Shown here piece after piece: positions 26,233 through 34,778 of a stretch of DNA of 64,000 bases (position 1 is the stretch's first letter; every line of letters starts with the position of its first letter). The position numbers were made by a program, and so were the translations under genes. Source of the stretch: Shewanella sp. Choline-02u-19 (GTDB lineage: Bacteria; Pseudomonadota; Gammaproteobacteria; Enterobacterales; Shewanellaceae); NCBI RefSeq assembly GCF_002836205.1, contig NZ_PJBE01000013.1:1-64000 (forward strand). Reading direction: 5' to 3'. The notes beneath the pieces were generated by a model that was given only the letters and a program-made list of their open reading frames with translations, was not told the DNA's origin and made no database searches.

Positions 26233-27426
26233 GTGGAACAGCTGAAGAATAAAAGCAGTATGTATGACGCTGTTGTCGTTGGCGGCGGCATGGTTGGAGC
26301 TGCGACGGCGATTGGTTTAGCCCAGCTAGGACTAAAAGTTGCAGTGGTTGAAGCATTTGCGCCCAAAGCTTATGAAAGCTCACAACCGCTTGACTTAAGA
26401 GTGTCTGCCATTAGTGCGGCCTCTGAAGCGCTTCTGGACCGCCTTGGGGCTCTGGAGCATTTAGGCACAATGCGACAAGTCGCTTATAAAGGACTCGAAA
26501 CTTGGGAATTAGACGGGTGCATCACCCAATTTCATGCCGATCAAATTGGCACTTCGCATCTTGGCCATATTGTCGAAAACCGCTTAATCCAGCTCTCTTT
26601 ATGGCATCGTATGGCACAGTTAGAGAATATTACTCTATTCTGTCCAGTAAAAATCAGTCAGTTAAAGCGCGCAAATGATGCTATCGATATTACCCTTGAG
26701 GATGGCCAAGCGTTCTCTACTCGGTTATTGGTTGGCGCAGATGGTGCAAACTCTTATGTTAGGCAATGGGCAAAGATCGGTATTACGGGCTGGGATTACC
26801 GTCAGTCAGCAATGCTGATTAATATCGAAACCCATTGTGGCGAGCAAGATGTTACCTGGCAACAATTTACCCCCAAAGGTCCTCGCTCTTTACTACCACT
26901 TCCTGGCAACAATGCCTCTTTGGTTTGGTACGACGATGCCAATCGCATTGCGCAGTTGTCTCAGTTGAATAATGCGGCCTTGAAAAGTCAGATTGATCAG
27001 TATTTTCCAGCGAGGCTAGATCGTGATTTTAAAGTGATGAATAAAGCGAGCTTTAAGCTGACTCGTCGTCATGCCGAGCGATATTATGGCGACAATTTGG
27101 TGATCCTTGGTGACGCCGCGCATACCATTAACCCTTTAGCAGGGCAGGGCGTTAACCTCGGCTTTAAAGATGTTGATGCACTTATCACCACCGTCGAGTC
27201 GTACATAAAGCACGATGCGGGCTGGTGGAGTACTGAAGTACTACTACAGTACCAAAAATGCCGTTATCGAGATAATCAATTGATGATGACCGCGATGGAT
27301 ATGTTTTACGCCAGTTTTAGCAACGACATTTTACCGCTAAAACTATTAAGAAATGGCGTACTTAAATTAGCTAACATTGACAGCCCAATAAAAAAACAGG
27401 TATTAAAATACGCTATGGGTTTTTAA
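26233..27426 (+). CDS. ubiF: FAD-dependent ubiquinone-pathway hydroxylase UbiF
   Basis: A 397-residue flavin monooxygenase of the UbiH/UbiF/VisC family. In the ubiquinone pathway UbiF hydroxylates C6 of the demethoxy intermediate. Seen are the N-terminal FAD fold VVGGGMVGAATAIGLAQLGL, the middle motif LLVGADGANSYVRQW, and the late FAD motif ILGDAAHTINPLAGQGVNLG. UbiF, rather than UbiH or UbiI, is chosen by the neighbourhood with miaB. The start is GTG at 26233; an ATG ten codons on is possible but lacks a ribosome site. Confidence 0.88.
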   Translation: MEQLKNKSSMYDAVVVGGGMVGAATAIGLAQLGLKVAVVEAFAPKAYESSQPLDLRVSAISAASEALLDRLGALEHLGTMRQVAYKGLETWELDGCITQFHADQIGTSHLGHIVENRLIQLSLWHRMAQLENITLFCPVKISQLKRANDAIDITLEDGQAFSTRLLVGADGANSYVRQWAKIGITGWDYRQSAMLINIETHCGEQDVTWQQFTPKGPRSLLPLPGNNASLVWYDDANRIAQLSQLNNAALKSQIDQYFPARLDRDFKVMNKASFKLTRRHAERYYGDNLVILGDAAHTINPLAGQGVNLGFKDVDALITTVESYIKHDAGWWSTEVLLQYQKCRYRDNQLMMTAMDMFYASFSNDILPLKLLRNGVLKLANIDSPIKKQVLKYAMGF

Positions 27427-27451
27427 TGGGTCACCGTCCTATATAAGGATT

Positions 27452-27498
27452 AAACAAGAAAGCGGAGAGCTGCATAACAGCTTTTCGCTTTCTTGTTT
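27452..27498 (+). terminator. hairpin downstream of ubiF
   Basis: A long stem, AAACAAGAAAGCG/CGCTTTCTTGTTT, encloses a smaller AGCTG/CAGCT hairpin. It ends in a T-rich arm and is the likely end of the ubiF transcript. Confidence 0.6.
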
Positions 27499-27660
27499 AT
27501 TAGGGGGAGTCAGGCAAAATTTGCAGGCGATGTCTACCACGCGATATTGCCCATTTTGCGTATAATTTGTTGGTACGCGGTTTGAGTGCTAAAATGCCGC
27601 GTTTTTAATTTTGTGGCTAAGTGCGGCAAAACATGAATAAGTAAACACAGACTGAGTATT

Positions 27661-28245
27661 ATGAGCAATATAAAACTTATTGTTGGGTTAGCAAATCCCG
27701 GCGCACAGTATGATCGAACACGCCATAACGCGGGTGCTTGGTACGTTGAAGAACTCGCGCGCGTCTGTGGTGCGACGTTAGTATTAGACAGCAAGTACTT
27801 TGGTATGACAGCGAGAGTGACACTGCATGGCAAGGATGTCCGCTTATTGATCCCGATAACCTTTATGAATTTAAGTGGTAAGTCGGTTGGCGCATTGGCG
27901 AATTTTTTTCGTATTGCTCCAGAAGAGATATTGGTCGCGCATGATGAGCTTGATATGCCACCTGGGGTTGCAAAGTTTAAGTTGGGCGGGGGGCACGGTG
28001 GCCATAATGGCTTAAAAGATATCATTGCTAAATTGGCTAATGATAAAGGCTTCTATCGCTTACGCATTGGTATTGGGCATCCAGGTGATAAAAACCAGGT
28101 CAGTAACTATGTGTTGAGTAAGGCTCCGCCAACGGATCAAGAGATGATGGACGCTGCTATAGATGAAGCGGTGCGCTCGACAGAGATTTTATTTAACGAC
28201 GATATGGCAAAGGCGATGCACAGGTTGCATTCTTTTAAAGCATAA
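27661..28245 (+). CDS. pth: peptidyl-tRNA hydrolase
   Basis: A 194-residue enzyme that frees tRNA from dropped-off peptidyl-tRNA. The conserved N-terminus GLANPGAQYDRTRHNAGAW carries the catalytic histidine (RHNAG). TFMNLSG, HDELDMPPG and GGGHGGHNGLKD are the remaining signature blocks. It is followed 52 bp later by ychF, the common gammaproteobacterial pair. Confidence 0.97.
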   Translation: MSNIKLIVGLANPGAQYDRTRHNAGAWYVEELARVCGATLVLDSKYFGMTARVTLHGKDVRLLIPITFMNLSGKSVGALANFFRIAPEEILVAHDELDMPPGVAKFKLGGGHGGHNGLKDIIAKLANDKGFYRLRIGIGHPGDKNQVSNYVLSKAPPTDQEMMDAAIDEAVRSTEILFNDDMAKAMHRLHSFKA

Positions 28246-28297
28246 ACAAATGCTTGGGGAATACCCCCAGGTTATTCATTGATATAAAGGTAACAAT

Positions 28298-29389
28298 ATG
28301 GGTTTCAAATGTGGCATCGTAGGCCTGCCAAATGTTGGTAAATCAACACTTTTCAACGCGTTAACTAAAGCAGGCATCGAAGCATCAAACTTCCCGTTCT
28401 GTACGATTGAGCCAAATACAGGCATTGTTCCTGTACCTGATTCAAGATTGGATGCGTTAGCTGAGATAGTTAAGCCTGAGCGTGTTATGCCTACAACAAT
28501 GGAATTTGTAGATATTGCTGGTTTAGTGGCAGGCGCATCTAAAGGTGAAGGCTTAGGCAATAAGTTCTTAGCTAACATCCGTGAGACTGATGCAATTGGC
28601 CATGTTGTACGTTGTTTTGAAGATGACAACATTGTGCATGTCGCAAACAAGGTAGACCCTGCAAGTGATATCGAAGTTATCAATACTGAACTTGCGCTTG
28701 CCGATTTAGATTCATGCGAGCGTGCTATTACTCGTCAAGCCAAACGCGCTAAAGGCGGCGACTCAGAGGCGAAGTTTGAAGTTGCCGTACTTGAGAAGAT
28801 GCGCCCAATATTAGACGAAGGCAAAATGTTGCGTTCAATGGATTTAAGCAAGGAAGAGCTAGCAGCAATTACTTACTTGAACTTCTTAACCATTAAACCA
28901 ACGATGTATATCGCTAACGTTGCAGAAGACGGTTTTGAAAATAACCCTCATTTAGATACTGTTCGTGCCATCGCTACTGAAGAGAATGCAGTTGTAGTGG
29001 CAGTATGCGCTGCAATTGAATCTGAACTTGCAGAAATGGAGACCGAAGACCGTGAAGAGTTCATGGCCGATTTAGGTCTAGAAGAGCCCGGTCTTGATCG
29101 CGTCATCCGCGCTGGTTACGACTTGCTTACGCTACAGACATATTTTACCGCTGGTGTTAAAGAAGTGCGTGCATGGACCGTTAAAATCGGTGCAAGCGCT
29201 CCACAAGCTGCTGGTGTTATCCATACTGACTTCGAACGTGGCTTTATTCGTGCTCAAGTGATGGCGTATGAGGACTTTATCACCCATAAAGGTGAAGCAG
29301 GCGCTAAAGAAGCGGGTAAATTACGCGTTGAAGGTAAAACATACGTCGTTAAAGATGGCGATGTAATGCACTTCTTATTTAACGTATAA
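28298..29389 (+). CDS. ychF: ribosome-binding ATPase YchF
   Basis: A 363-residue Obg-family P-loop NTPase. YchF proteins prefer ATP because the G4 motif departs from NKxD. Walker A is GLPNVGKSTLFNALT, G2 includes NFPFCTIEPN, and G3 is DIAGLV. A coiled-coil arm follows, and a C-terminal TGS domain has the conserved TVKIGASAPQAAGVIHTDFE. It binds 70S ribosomes and is tied to oxidative stress responses in E. coli. Terminated by a strong hairpin. Confidence 0.97.
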   Translation: MGFKCGIVGLPNVGKSTLFNALTKAGIEASNFPFCTIEPNTGIVPVPDSRLDALAEIVKPERVMPTTMEFVDIAGLVAGASKGEGLGNKFLANIRETDAIGHVVRCFEDDNIVHVANKVDPASDIEVINTELALADLDSCERAITRQAKRAKGGDSEAKFEVAVLEKMRPILDEGKMLRSMDLSKEELAAITYLNFLTIKPTMYIANVAEDGFENNPHLDTVRAIATEENAVVVAVCAAIESELAEMETEDREEFMADLGLEEPGLDRVIRAGYDLLTLQTYFTAGVKEVRAWTVKIGASAPQAAGVIHTDFERGFIRAQVMAYEDFITHKGEAGAKEAGKLRVEGKTYVVKDGDVMHFLFNV

Positions 29390-29423
29390 GTTCTTTGCGG
29401 CAGCTATAGCCGTAAAAAAATGT

Positions 29424-29463
29424 AAAACGCGGCGCTTAAAGTCATCTTTAAGCGCCGCGTTTG
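29424..29463 (+). terminator. terminator of ychF
   Basis: A perfect 14-bp stem CGCGGCGCTTAAAG/CTTTAAGCGCCGCG (29428-29441 and 29446-29459) with loop TCAT and a short T run. The rest of the gap up to the tRNA array (29464-29693) shows no gene. Confidence 0.8.
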
Positions 29464-29693
29464 TATTTGGGCATCTGTTAACCTAGTTAAAAATGATTCA
29501 TTTTTAGTGCTAAGCTTGGCGAATGCTTGGATTTTGAGCTTGTCGTTGCGATTTGTAGAGGCTTGATCAAAGAAATAAAATTATTTTGAGTTGCTAAATT
29601 AGCGTAAATCGCAATATATTGCGCATCTGTTGCCCAGTTTGGCGAAGTAATAGCCTAACAGTGTGATTAGTTTAAATTAGCGAAAAAAAGCAG

Positions 29694-29722
29694 TTGACCT
29701 GAATACGCTGAATAAGCATAAT
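29694..29722 (+). promoter_or_regulatory. promoter of the tRNA array
   Basis: TTGACC (29694-29699), a spacer of exactly 17 nt and CATAAT (29717-29722), followed by the GC-rich discriminator GCCCCG. This is a strong stable-RNA promoter of the type repressed in the stringent response. It stands 37 bp before the first tRNA. Confidence 0.8.
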
Positions 29723-29759
29723 ACGCCCCGTTCCTCAGTGAGAGGGACGAAATATAGAT

Positions 29760-29836
29760 GGCAATGTAGCTCAGCTGGTTAGAGCACAGCACTCATAATG
29801 CTGGGGTCGCAGGTTCAAGTCCCGCCATTGCTACCA
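29760..29836 (+). tRNA. tRNA-Met (CAT), elongator, copy 1
   Basis: A 77-nt tRNA with acceptor GGCAATG/CATTGCT, anticodon loop CTCATAA (CAT) and encoded ACCA. The base-paired start and its resemblance to E. coli metT/metU mark it as the elongator, not the initiator. First gene of the array. Confidence 0.95.
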
Positions 29837-29938
29837 TCTTCTCTAGATGTAAACTTGAGAATGGCCGACTAGTTGAAAGTTTACTTTCAGAAATAGGGTT
29901 GGCAACATCTTAATCTAGATGTAAAACTTGATGCAGTT

Positions 29939-29976
29939 TGGAAGTGGTGGATGTTGATATTAGACACGCTATAACT
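29939..29976 (+). pseudogene. decayed tRNA-Leu 5' half, copy 1
   Basis: TGGAAGTGGTGGATGTTGAT followed by ATTAGACACGC closely follows the start of the intact tRNA-Leu (GCGGGAGTGGTGGAATTGGT, then AGACACGC), with small insertions and no 3' half. The same GATGCAGT precedes both. It is a fossil of an earlier array unit. Confidence 0.65.
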
Positions 29977-30014
29977 GAGTGCCATCTTAATCTAGATGTG
30001 AAACTTGATGCAGT

Positions 30015-30099
<85 letters not shown>

Positions 30100-30149
30100 T
30101 TTATTGAAAAGTAATGAGCTTAGGCTGGTTATTAGTAAGAAAGATTAAT

Positions 30150-30224
30150 TGGGATATCGCCAAGCGGTAAGGCACCGGGTTTTGATCTCGGCATTCCCAG
30201 GTTCAAATCCTGGTATCCCAGCCA
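30150..30224 (+). tRNA. tRNA-Gln (TTG), copy 1
   Basis: A 75-nt tRNA with acceptor TGGGATA/TATCCCA, anticodon loop TTTTGAT (TTG) and encoded GCCA. Only five bases separate it from the next tRNA-Met, so processing must cut in a very short spacer. Confidence 0.95.
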
Positions 30225-30229
30225 TCTTT

Positions 30230-30306
30230 GGCAATGTAGCTCAGCTGGTTAGAGCACAGCACTCATAATGCTGGGGTCGCAGGTTCAAGTCCCGCCATTG
30301 CTACCA
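30230..30306 (+). tRNA. tRNA-Met (CAT), elongator, copy 2
   Basis: Identical to copy 1. It begins the second Met-Leu-Gln unit, about 470 bp after the first. Confidence 0.95.
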
Positions 30307-30328
30307 TCTTTCTCAGGATGTAAAAAGT

Positions 30329-30374
30329 GGGATTGTAGCAAAGACGGTTCGTAAGTCCCGGCAATATGCTACCA
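30329..30374 (+). pseudogene. decayed tRNA-Met with internal deletion
   Basis: GGGATTGTAGC resembles the start of tRNA-Met (GGCAATGTAGC). After six bases comes GGTTCGTAAGTCCCGGCAAT and then ATGCTACCA, resembling its end (GGTTCAAGTCCCGCCATTGC, then TACCA). The D arm and anticodon arm are gone, so this cannot work as a tRNA. Confidence 0.7.
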
Positions 30375-30431
30375 TCTTCTCAAGATGTAAAATATGAGAC
30401 ATCTTAATCTCGATGTAAACTTGATAGAGTT

Positions 30432-30469
30432 TGGAAGTGGTGGATGTTGATATTAGACACGCTATAACT
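30432..30469 (+). pseudogene. decayed tRNA-Leu 5' half, copy 2
   Basis: The same fragment as at 29939-29976, repeated in the second unit. The decay therefore came before the duplication of the Met-Leu-Gln unit. Confidence 0.65.
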
Positions 30470-30506
30470 AAATGCATCTTAATCTAGATGTAAAACTTGA
30501 TGCAGT

Positions 30507-30591
<85 letters not shown>

Positions 30592-30641
30592 TTTATTTTG
30601 ACGTAATGAGTTTCGACTTGTTACTAGCAACACAGTTTAAT

Positions 30642-30716
30642 TGGGATATCGCCAAGCGGTAAGGCACCGGGTTTTGATCTCGGCATTCCCAGGTTCAAAT
30701 CCTGGTATCCCAGCCA
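30642..30716 (+). tRNA. tRNA-Gln (TTG), copy 2
   Basis: 75 nt, same sequence as copy 1, with anticodon TTG and encoded GCCA. Confidence 0.95.
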
Positions 30717-30819
30717 TTTTTAAAAGGTTGATTTATTGACCTTGTCTTAATAGCTACTAGACAATTGTATTGTTGCAGGCTATAAAGATGAAGCAAGGAA
30801 ACTTGCAGTAAAATTCGAT

Positions 30820-30904
<85 letters not shown>

Positions 30905-30925
30905 TCGAGTTTTAAACAGTTTAAT

Positions 30926-31000
30926 TGGGATATCGCCAAGCGGTAAGGCACCGGGTTTTGATCTCGGCATTCCCAGGTTCAAATCCTGGTATCCCAGCCA
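30926..31000 (+). tRNA. tRNA-Gln (TTG), copy 3
   Basis: 75 nt, same sequence as the other two. Last gene of the array, followed five bases later by the terminator's A-run. Confidence 0.95.
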
Positions 31001-31005
31001 AACAC

Positions 31006-31035
31006 AAAAAGCCCGTCTTAATAGACGGGCTTTTT
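31006..31035 (+). terminator. terminator of the tRNA array
   Basis: Stem GCCCGTCT/AGACGGGC with loop TAAT, five A before and five T after. Confidence 0.9.
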
Positions 31036-31930
31036 GCTTTTCAAAATTCCCCTTTTCGATGCACCACATAGATCCAATCTTTGTCTAAAGCAATCGCTAC
31101 TGTTATTGCCATCAATAGCGTATTGAGCAGTGTTCTGACTGCACGCCTGATACCAATTGCATTAAGTATTTGACCGATTCAGAGCGCTACAGACGTTTCA
31201 ATTCAAGGCCCATTGGTGAAGAAATAGTTACTCTCTCTCTTAAGCCAATGCAAAGCAGAAGTGGAAAATCTGAGTCGCTTAACGAGTGCGGTCGACGTTT
31301 AAAGCAAATGGAAAAGGCCTTCAAGCTTCGTTGTGGGCTTTGGATATACGACTAAATGGTCTATTTTGTTCCATACAAAATAAGACATTTCCACCCTCCT
31401 TGGCGGTCAGATTGAGGAGGTACGAGTCCACGGATGGACGAAGGTAGAATAATGCAAGAGCAATTATCGAGAGTCATTCATAGAGCTATTACCGAGGATG
31501 CCAGAGCCGAGAATAACGATTAGCTTCAATCCCCCACCTTGCTTACAGGGCTTTGAATTCCCGCGCAATGGTCAAACTTTTAATGCAACTGATCTAAATA
31601 GGCTCTGCATAAGAGACGGCACATAATGGTAGTCATCACACTTAGGGCGATTGCCAACGTGCAGAGAATGCTGAGGGACTTTAAGACGGTGTATCGTATG
31701 CCTAAGTAGGTTGAGCCTACGCTGACTGAGAGGTGTGAGCGCATTTAACACTAGCGACTCAATTAATTCCATGTCCCCGTCTTGATAATGGCTGTCATGT
31801 TACTCGCTGTGACGACTGTTTGAACACGTTTAAGCGCAACATTTCAATGGCACAAGCATTAAAAACCCTAAATCCAGTCATCTATTTTTTGGGTCATTGC
31901 GCTAGTGCTGCCATATCTGCGATGAGTCTA
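31036..31930. other. non-coding stretch with old repeats
   Basis: No credible gene. At 31152-31280 is a truncated, diverged copy of the miniature element at 4838-5097, in opposite orientation; its far inverted repeat is missing. At 31420-31450 the sequence TACGAGTCCACGGATGGACG forms a small GTCCA/TGGAC hairpin and looks like a second short interspersed repeat. Open frames on either strand here (for example 31170-31355) lie within repeat sequence and show no coding signs. The remainder, to the cytochrome gene, carries the motif cluster listed separately. Confidence 0.6.
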
Positions 31931-32130
31931 GTTAGCAAATTAGATTGAAATCCTAATGCTTGGTAACAAATCAGCCTTTTGTTAACTTTTGTTAGCTCAC
32001 TTAGTGCTAACAATCACGCTTTAGCGTTGGTTTTTCACCTAACGTTAACATTTAGTTTTTATTTGGCATCCTTTTGGTTACTTATTGTTATCGATTAAGG
32101 CTTTATTTGTGCTGGGTTTCTCGTTAACCA
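31931..32130. promoter_or_regulatory. candidate operator cluster upstream of the cytochrome gene
   Basis: An unusually dense set of related motifs: GTTAGCAAA (31931), TGGTAACAAA (31961), TTGTTAAC (31979-31986), the perfect inverted repeat TTGTTAGC-N9-GCTAACAA (31989-32013), AACGTTAACATTT (near 32040) and CGTTAACCAATTT (near 32123). They lie 100-300 bp before a surface cytochrome gene with a DNA-binding membrane regulator just beyond it. I infer they bind that regulator; the sequence alone does not prove it. Confidence 0.4.
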
Positions 32131-32234
32131 ATTTGTTTCAAAATACAACCGAGGTTGTCACACTTTAATTGCAATCGTTTCGTTACATTTCGTTTGCCCC
32201 AAAAAAGAGGGCTAAATAAAAGAGAGTGGAACAG

Positions 32235-34595
32235 ATGATGAAACGAGTCGATATAAAAGTTGCGACATTAGCAGCCTTCATTGGACTGGCCTTAACGGGT
32301 TGTTCTGGTGATGACGGACAAAATGGTAAAGATGGTGAAGCAGGTACTCCTGGTCAACCTGGCATTCCTGTCGCAGCAGATGCAAAGGCATTAACCGTAG
32401 CGATAGATAAGATTGTTGTTGGGGCGCAGTCTGATATTACGTTTACAGTAACCAATGAAAAAGACCTCCCTGTTGTAGGGTTAGAAAAGTTTGGTTTTAT
32501 ACTTTCAGGTCTTGAGCAAGGCGTTCAGGGGGATGCTAATAACTGGAAGTTGCTCAGCTCTGAAGCTTGTCCTGCCAGCAAATACTCTAAGTGTGGTAGC
32601 TTGCTTGATAATCAAGACGGTACTTATACCTATAGCTTTGAGAAAGACGTTAGCGCAGAAACAGCCTTTACTATCACTGATGAAAAGACATTAAGATTAG
32701 TGCTAAGAACCGGTGGCGAAGCTGTAGGAGCAACTGAGTTAAGCTATGCGAACATGCACTATGACTTTAGAGGTGAAGGCTTAGAGCCGCTCTATACTAA
32801 GAATGTGGTCAACAACCAAAACTGCGTTAGCTGTCATGATGATTTCAGTATCCATGGCGGTAAATACACTGAAGTCGAAACATGCGTTTCTTGCCATGCG
32901 GACAACAAAGTCAGTGACATCAGCAAAGTATTTCCAATGCTAGCGCATGAAGCACATATCGGAGTGATCCCTGCTCCCGTGGGTGGTTGTGATAACTGCC
33001 ATGCTGAAAATGAGCAAGCTACTGATTTTGCAAACTGGAAGAACGTGCCTACTCAGGAAACGTGTATTACCTGTCATACAGACGTCAATTTCAAGGAAGG
33101 CATTGGCCACTGGCCATATCAGGACAATGCACAATGTGCCAATTGTCACACGCCAGATACCCTAGAAATGGTGCATTTGTCTACCTATAAAGGTCAGAAC
33201 GAGCGCCGTGAAAATCTTCACCTTACGGTGACTGAAGCTAAGATGGTTGATGCTCCAGAAGCAAAAGCCAACATCGATGCCAACCTCGATACTGATAAGA
33301 CTGGCTATGTGCAGCTAACCGTCGATATTTTGGACAAAAATGGTAACACGCGTAATGAGCAGTTAGATCTGGTTAAGTACATGTACTACGCCGAGTTCTA
33401 TATCAACTGGGGTGGTCAGGATATGGGCATGGAGCGTGGTAAAGTTCTGCGTGTTCATACCAACAAAGAAAACTTCCCTGGCTATGTAGATGAGCCAATC
33501 GTGCTTAACTATGAAAATGGTAAGACGACGTTTGAAATCGGCCCATTCGATCTTGAAGATACTTTCGATGGTGACTTGAACGATAGCTACGGCATGGTTA
33601 CGCCACGTATCTGGTTCTGCATCGACAAAGATGGCGAAACAATCCAGGATTGTGATGGCGAAACGGATTGGAGTAACGGTGCTGCGGGTTATAACTGGCA
33701 ACACTTCTTCAATAAACAAGGCATGATGGAAGAGCGTCCACGTCGTCAAATCGTGACCAACGAGCTGTGTGGCGACTGTCATGGTACCACTACCTCAGAC
33801 GATGGTTTTGTACAGATGACGCTTAACTGTCGTAGCTGTCACTCTGTAGTTAAGAACGATAGCACTTACTTCAGTACCACTTGTGCCTCTGGCTCGGTTG
33901 ATTCCGATGGTGACGGTTCTTTAGACCCAATGGTTATGATGAAGAACCTGATGCCACGCGGCGAGCGTGACTGGACGACAGCATCTAATGCCGGCGAAGA
34001 ATGTGTGGCTTGCCATAACGCCAACAATATGCCGACTCAGGTCATCCGTAATTCGCAAACCAAACAAGGTGATGAGGATTATATTGAGCAACTGACGATG
34101 AGTCACCCGGATCAGAAAGTATGGATCCATGCTATGCATGCCAACAACCGTGCCAACCAAAGTGGTGAAGGTTGGAAGCGTAATGTTGAGTACTCAGCTG
34201 ACCTAGCTAACTGTACTAAATGTCATATCGAAGATAGTTATGATGCCAAGTATTTAGTGGGCCGCAAGCCGCTAGCGCTGGATCTTGACTACATGGATAC
34301 TTATGACGGTTTGGACCCTGCAAATGGCAAAGACACTAGCGGTAACAAACGTTATGCCGTCGATGCGGTTGCAGATGCTTTTGTATCGCCAACCGCCGCT
34401 GTATGTTTGAGCTGTCATGGTAAGCGCGCTGCGGAAGAGGGTGAAGACCGCCGTCAAGTCCGTAAAGACGTTGTTAGTCATATGAAGCAAAATGGCGCTC
34501 AGTTCGGTGTCGAACTTGGTCAGTATACTGGTGAAGAGTCATGTGCAGTATGTCATGATCTAAACAACCTGAAGGAATCACATAACCTGAAATAA
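32235..34595 (+). CDS. surface undecahaem c-type cytochrome (UndA/OmcA/MtrC family)
   Basis: A lipoprotein of 786 residues; signal AAFIGLALTGCSG with lipobox LTGC, then a short collagen-like GxxG linker. Eleven CXXCH haem motifs fall in two groups. Five lie near residues 197-305 (CVSCH, CVSCH, CDNCH, CITCH, CANCH) and six near 512-775 (CGDCH, CRSCH, CVACH, CTKCH, CLSCH, CAVCH). A beta domain lies between them, with the C-x10-C pair FCIDKDGETIQDC. This is the four-domain plan of outer-surface Shewanella cytochromes that pass electrons to metals, flavins or electrodes. A 5+6 pattern matches UndA rather than decahaem MtrC/OmcA. No mtrA/mtrB partners are nearby, so it is an orphan. The start is the first of two ATGs; a GTG three codons earlier is less likely. 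Confidence 0.93.
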   Translation: MMKRVDIKVATLAAFIGLALTGCSGDDGQNGKDGEAGTPGQPGIPVAADAKALTVAIDKIVVGAQSDITFTVTNEKDLPVVGLEKFGFILSGLEQGVQGDANNWKLLSSEACPASKYSKCGSLLDNQDGTYTYSFEKDVSAETAFTITDEKTLRLVLRTGGEAVGATELSYANMHYDFRGEGLEPLYTKNVVNNQNCVSCHDDFSIHGGKYTEVETCVSCHADNKVSDISKVFPMLAHEAHIGVIPAPVGGCDNCHAENEQATDFANWKNVPTQETCITCHTDVNFKEGIGHWPYQDNAQCANCHTPDTLEMVHLSTYKGQNERRENLHLTVTEAKMVDAPEAKANIDANLDTDKTGYVQLTVDILDKNGNTRNEQLDLVKYMYYAEFYINWGGQDMGMERGKVLRVHTNKENFPGYVDEPIVLNYENGKTTFEIGPFDLEDTFDGDLNDSYGMVTPRIWFCIDKDGETIQDCDGETDWSNGAAGYNWQHFFNKQGMMEERPRRQIVTNELCGDCHGTTTSDDGFVQMTLNCRSCHSVVKNDSTYFSTTCASGSVDSDGDGSLDPMVMMKNLMPRGERDWTTASNAGEECVACHNANNMPTQVIRNSQTKQGDEDYIEQLTMSHPDQKVWIHAMHANNRANQSGEGWKRNVEYSADLANCTKCHIEDSYDAKYLVGRKPLALDLDYMDTYDGLDPANGKDTSGNKRYAVDAVADAFVSPTAAVCLSCHGKRAAEEGEDRRQVRKDVVSHMKQNGAQFGVELGQYTGEESCAVCHDLNNLKESHNLK

Positions 34596-34620
34596 AGCTC
34601 TCATCCCTGCAATATTTTTT

Positions 34621-34650
34621 GACCCTAGCATTTTGCTAGGGTCTTTTTTT
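34621..34650 (+). terminator. terminator of the cytochrome gene
   Basis: Stem GACCCTAGC/GCTAGGGTC with loop ATTTT and seven T. It separates the cytochrome from the regulator gene, so the two are separate transcripts. Confidence 0.9.
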
Positions 34651-34778
34651 ACGGGGATCACAAATATTAACAAAGCATCAATTGTTTAATCAGAACTCAG
34701 CATTATGTCAGGTTTAGTATTATCAAAATGGTTTAAAATGTTGTTTGGGGATCTACTAAAAGTAGTAGAGGTTAGATT

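Noticed and set aside
31170..31355. 61-codon frame in the gap before the cytochrome gene
   Set aside because: It lies within a decayed repeat copy and has no ribosome site or conserved features.
33363..33782. 139-codon minus-strand frame inside the cytochrome gene
   Set aside because: It is fully antisense to the cytochrome's beta domain and haem region, which are clearly coding.
32235..34595. Calling the cytochrome MtrC or OmcA (decahaem)
   Set aside because: Eleven CXXCH motifs are countable in a 5+6 pattern, and no mtr genes are adjacent, so a specific mtrC or omcA name is not justified.
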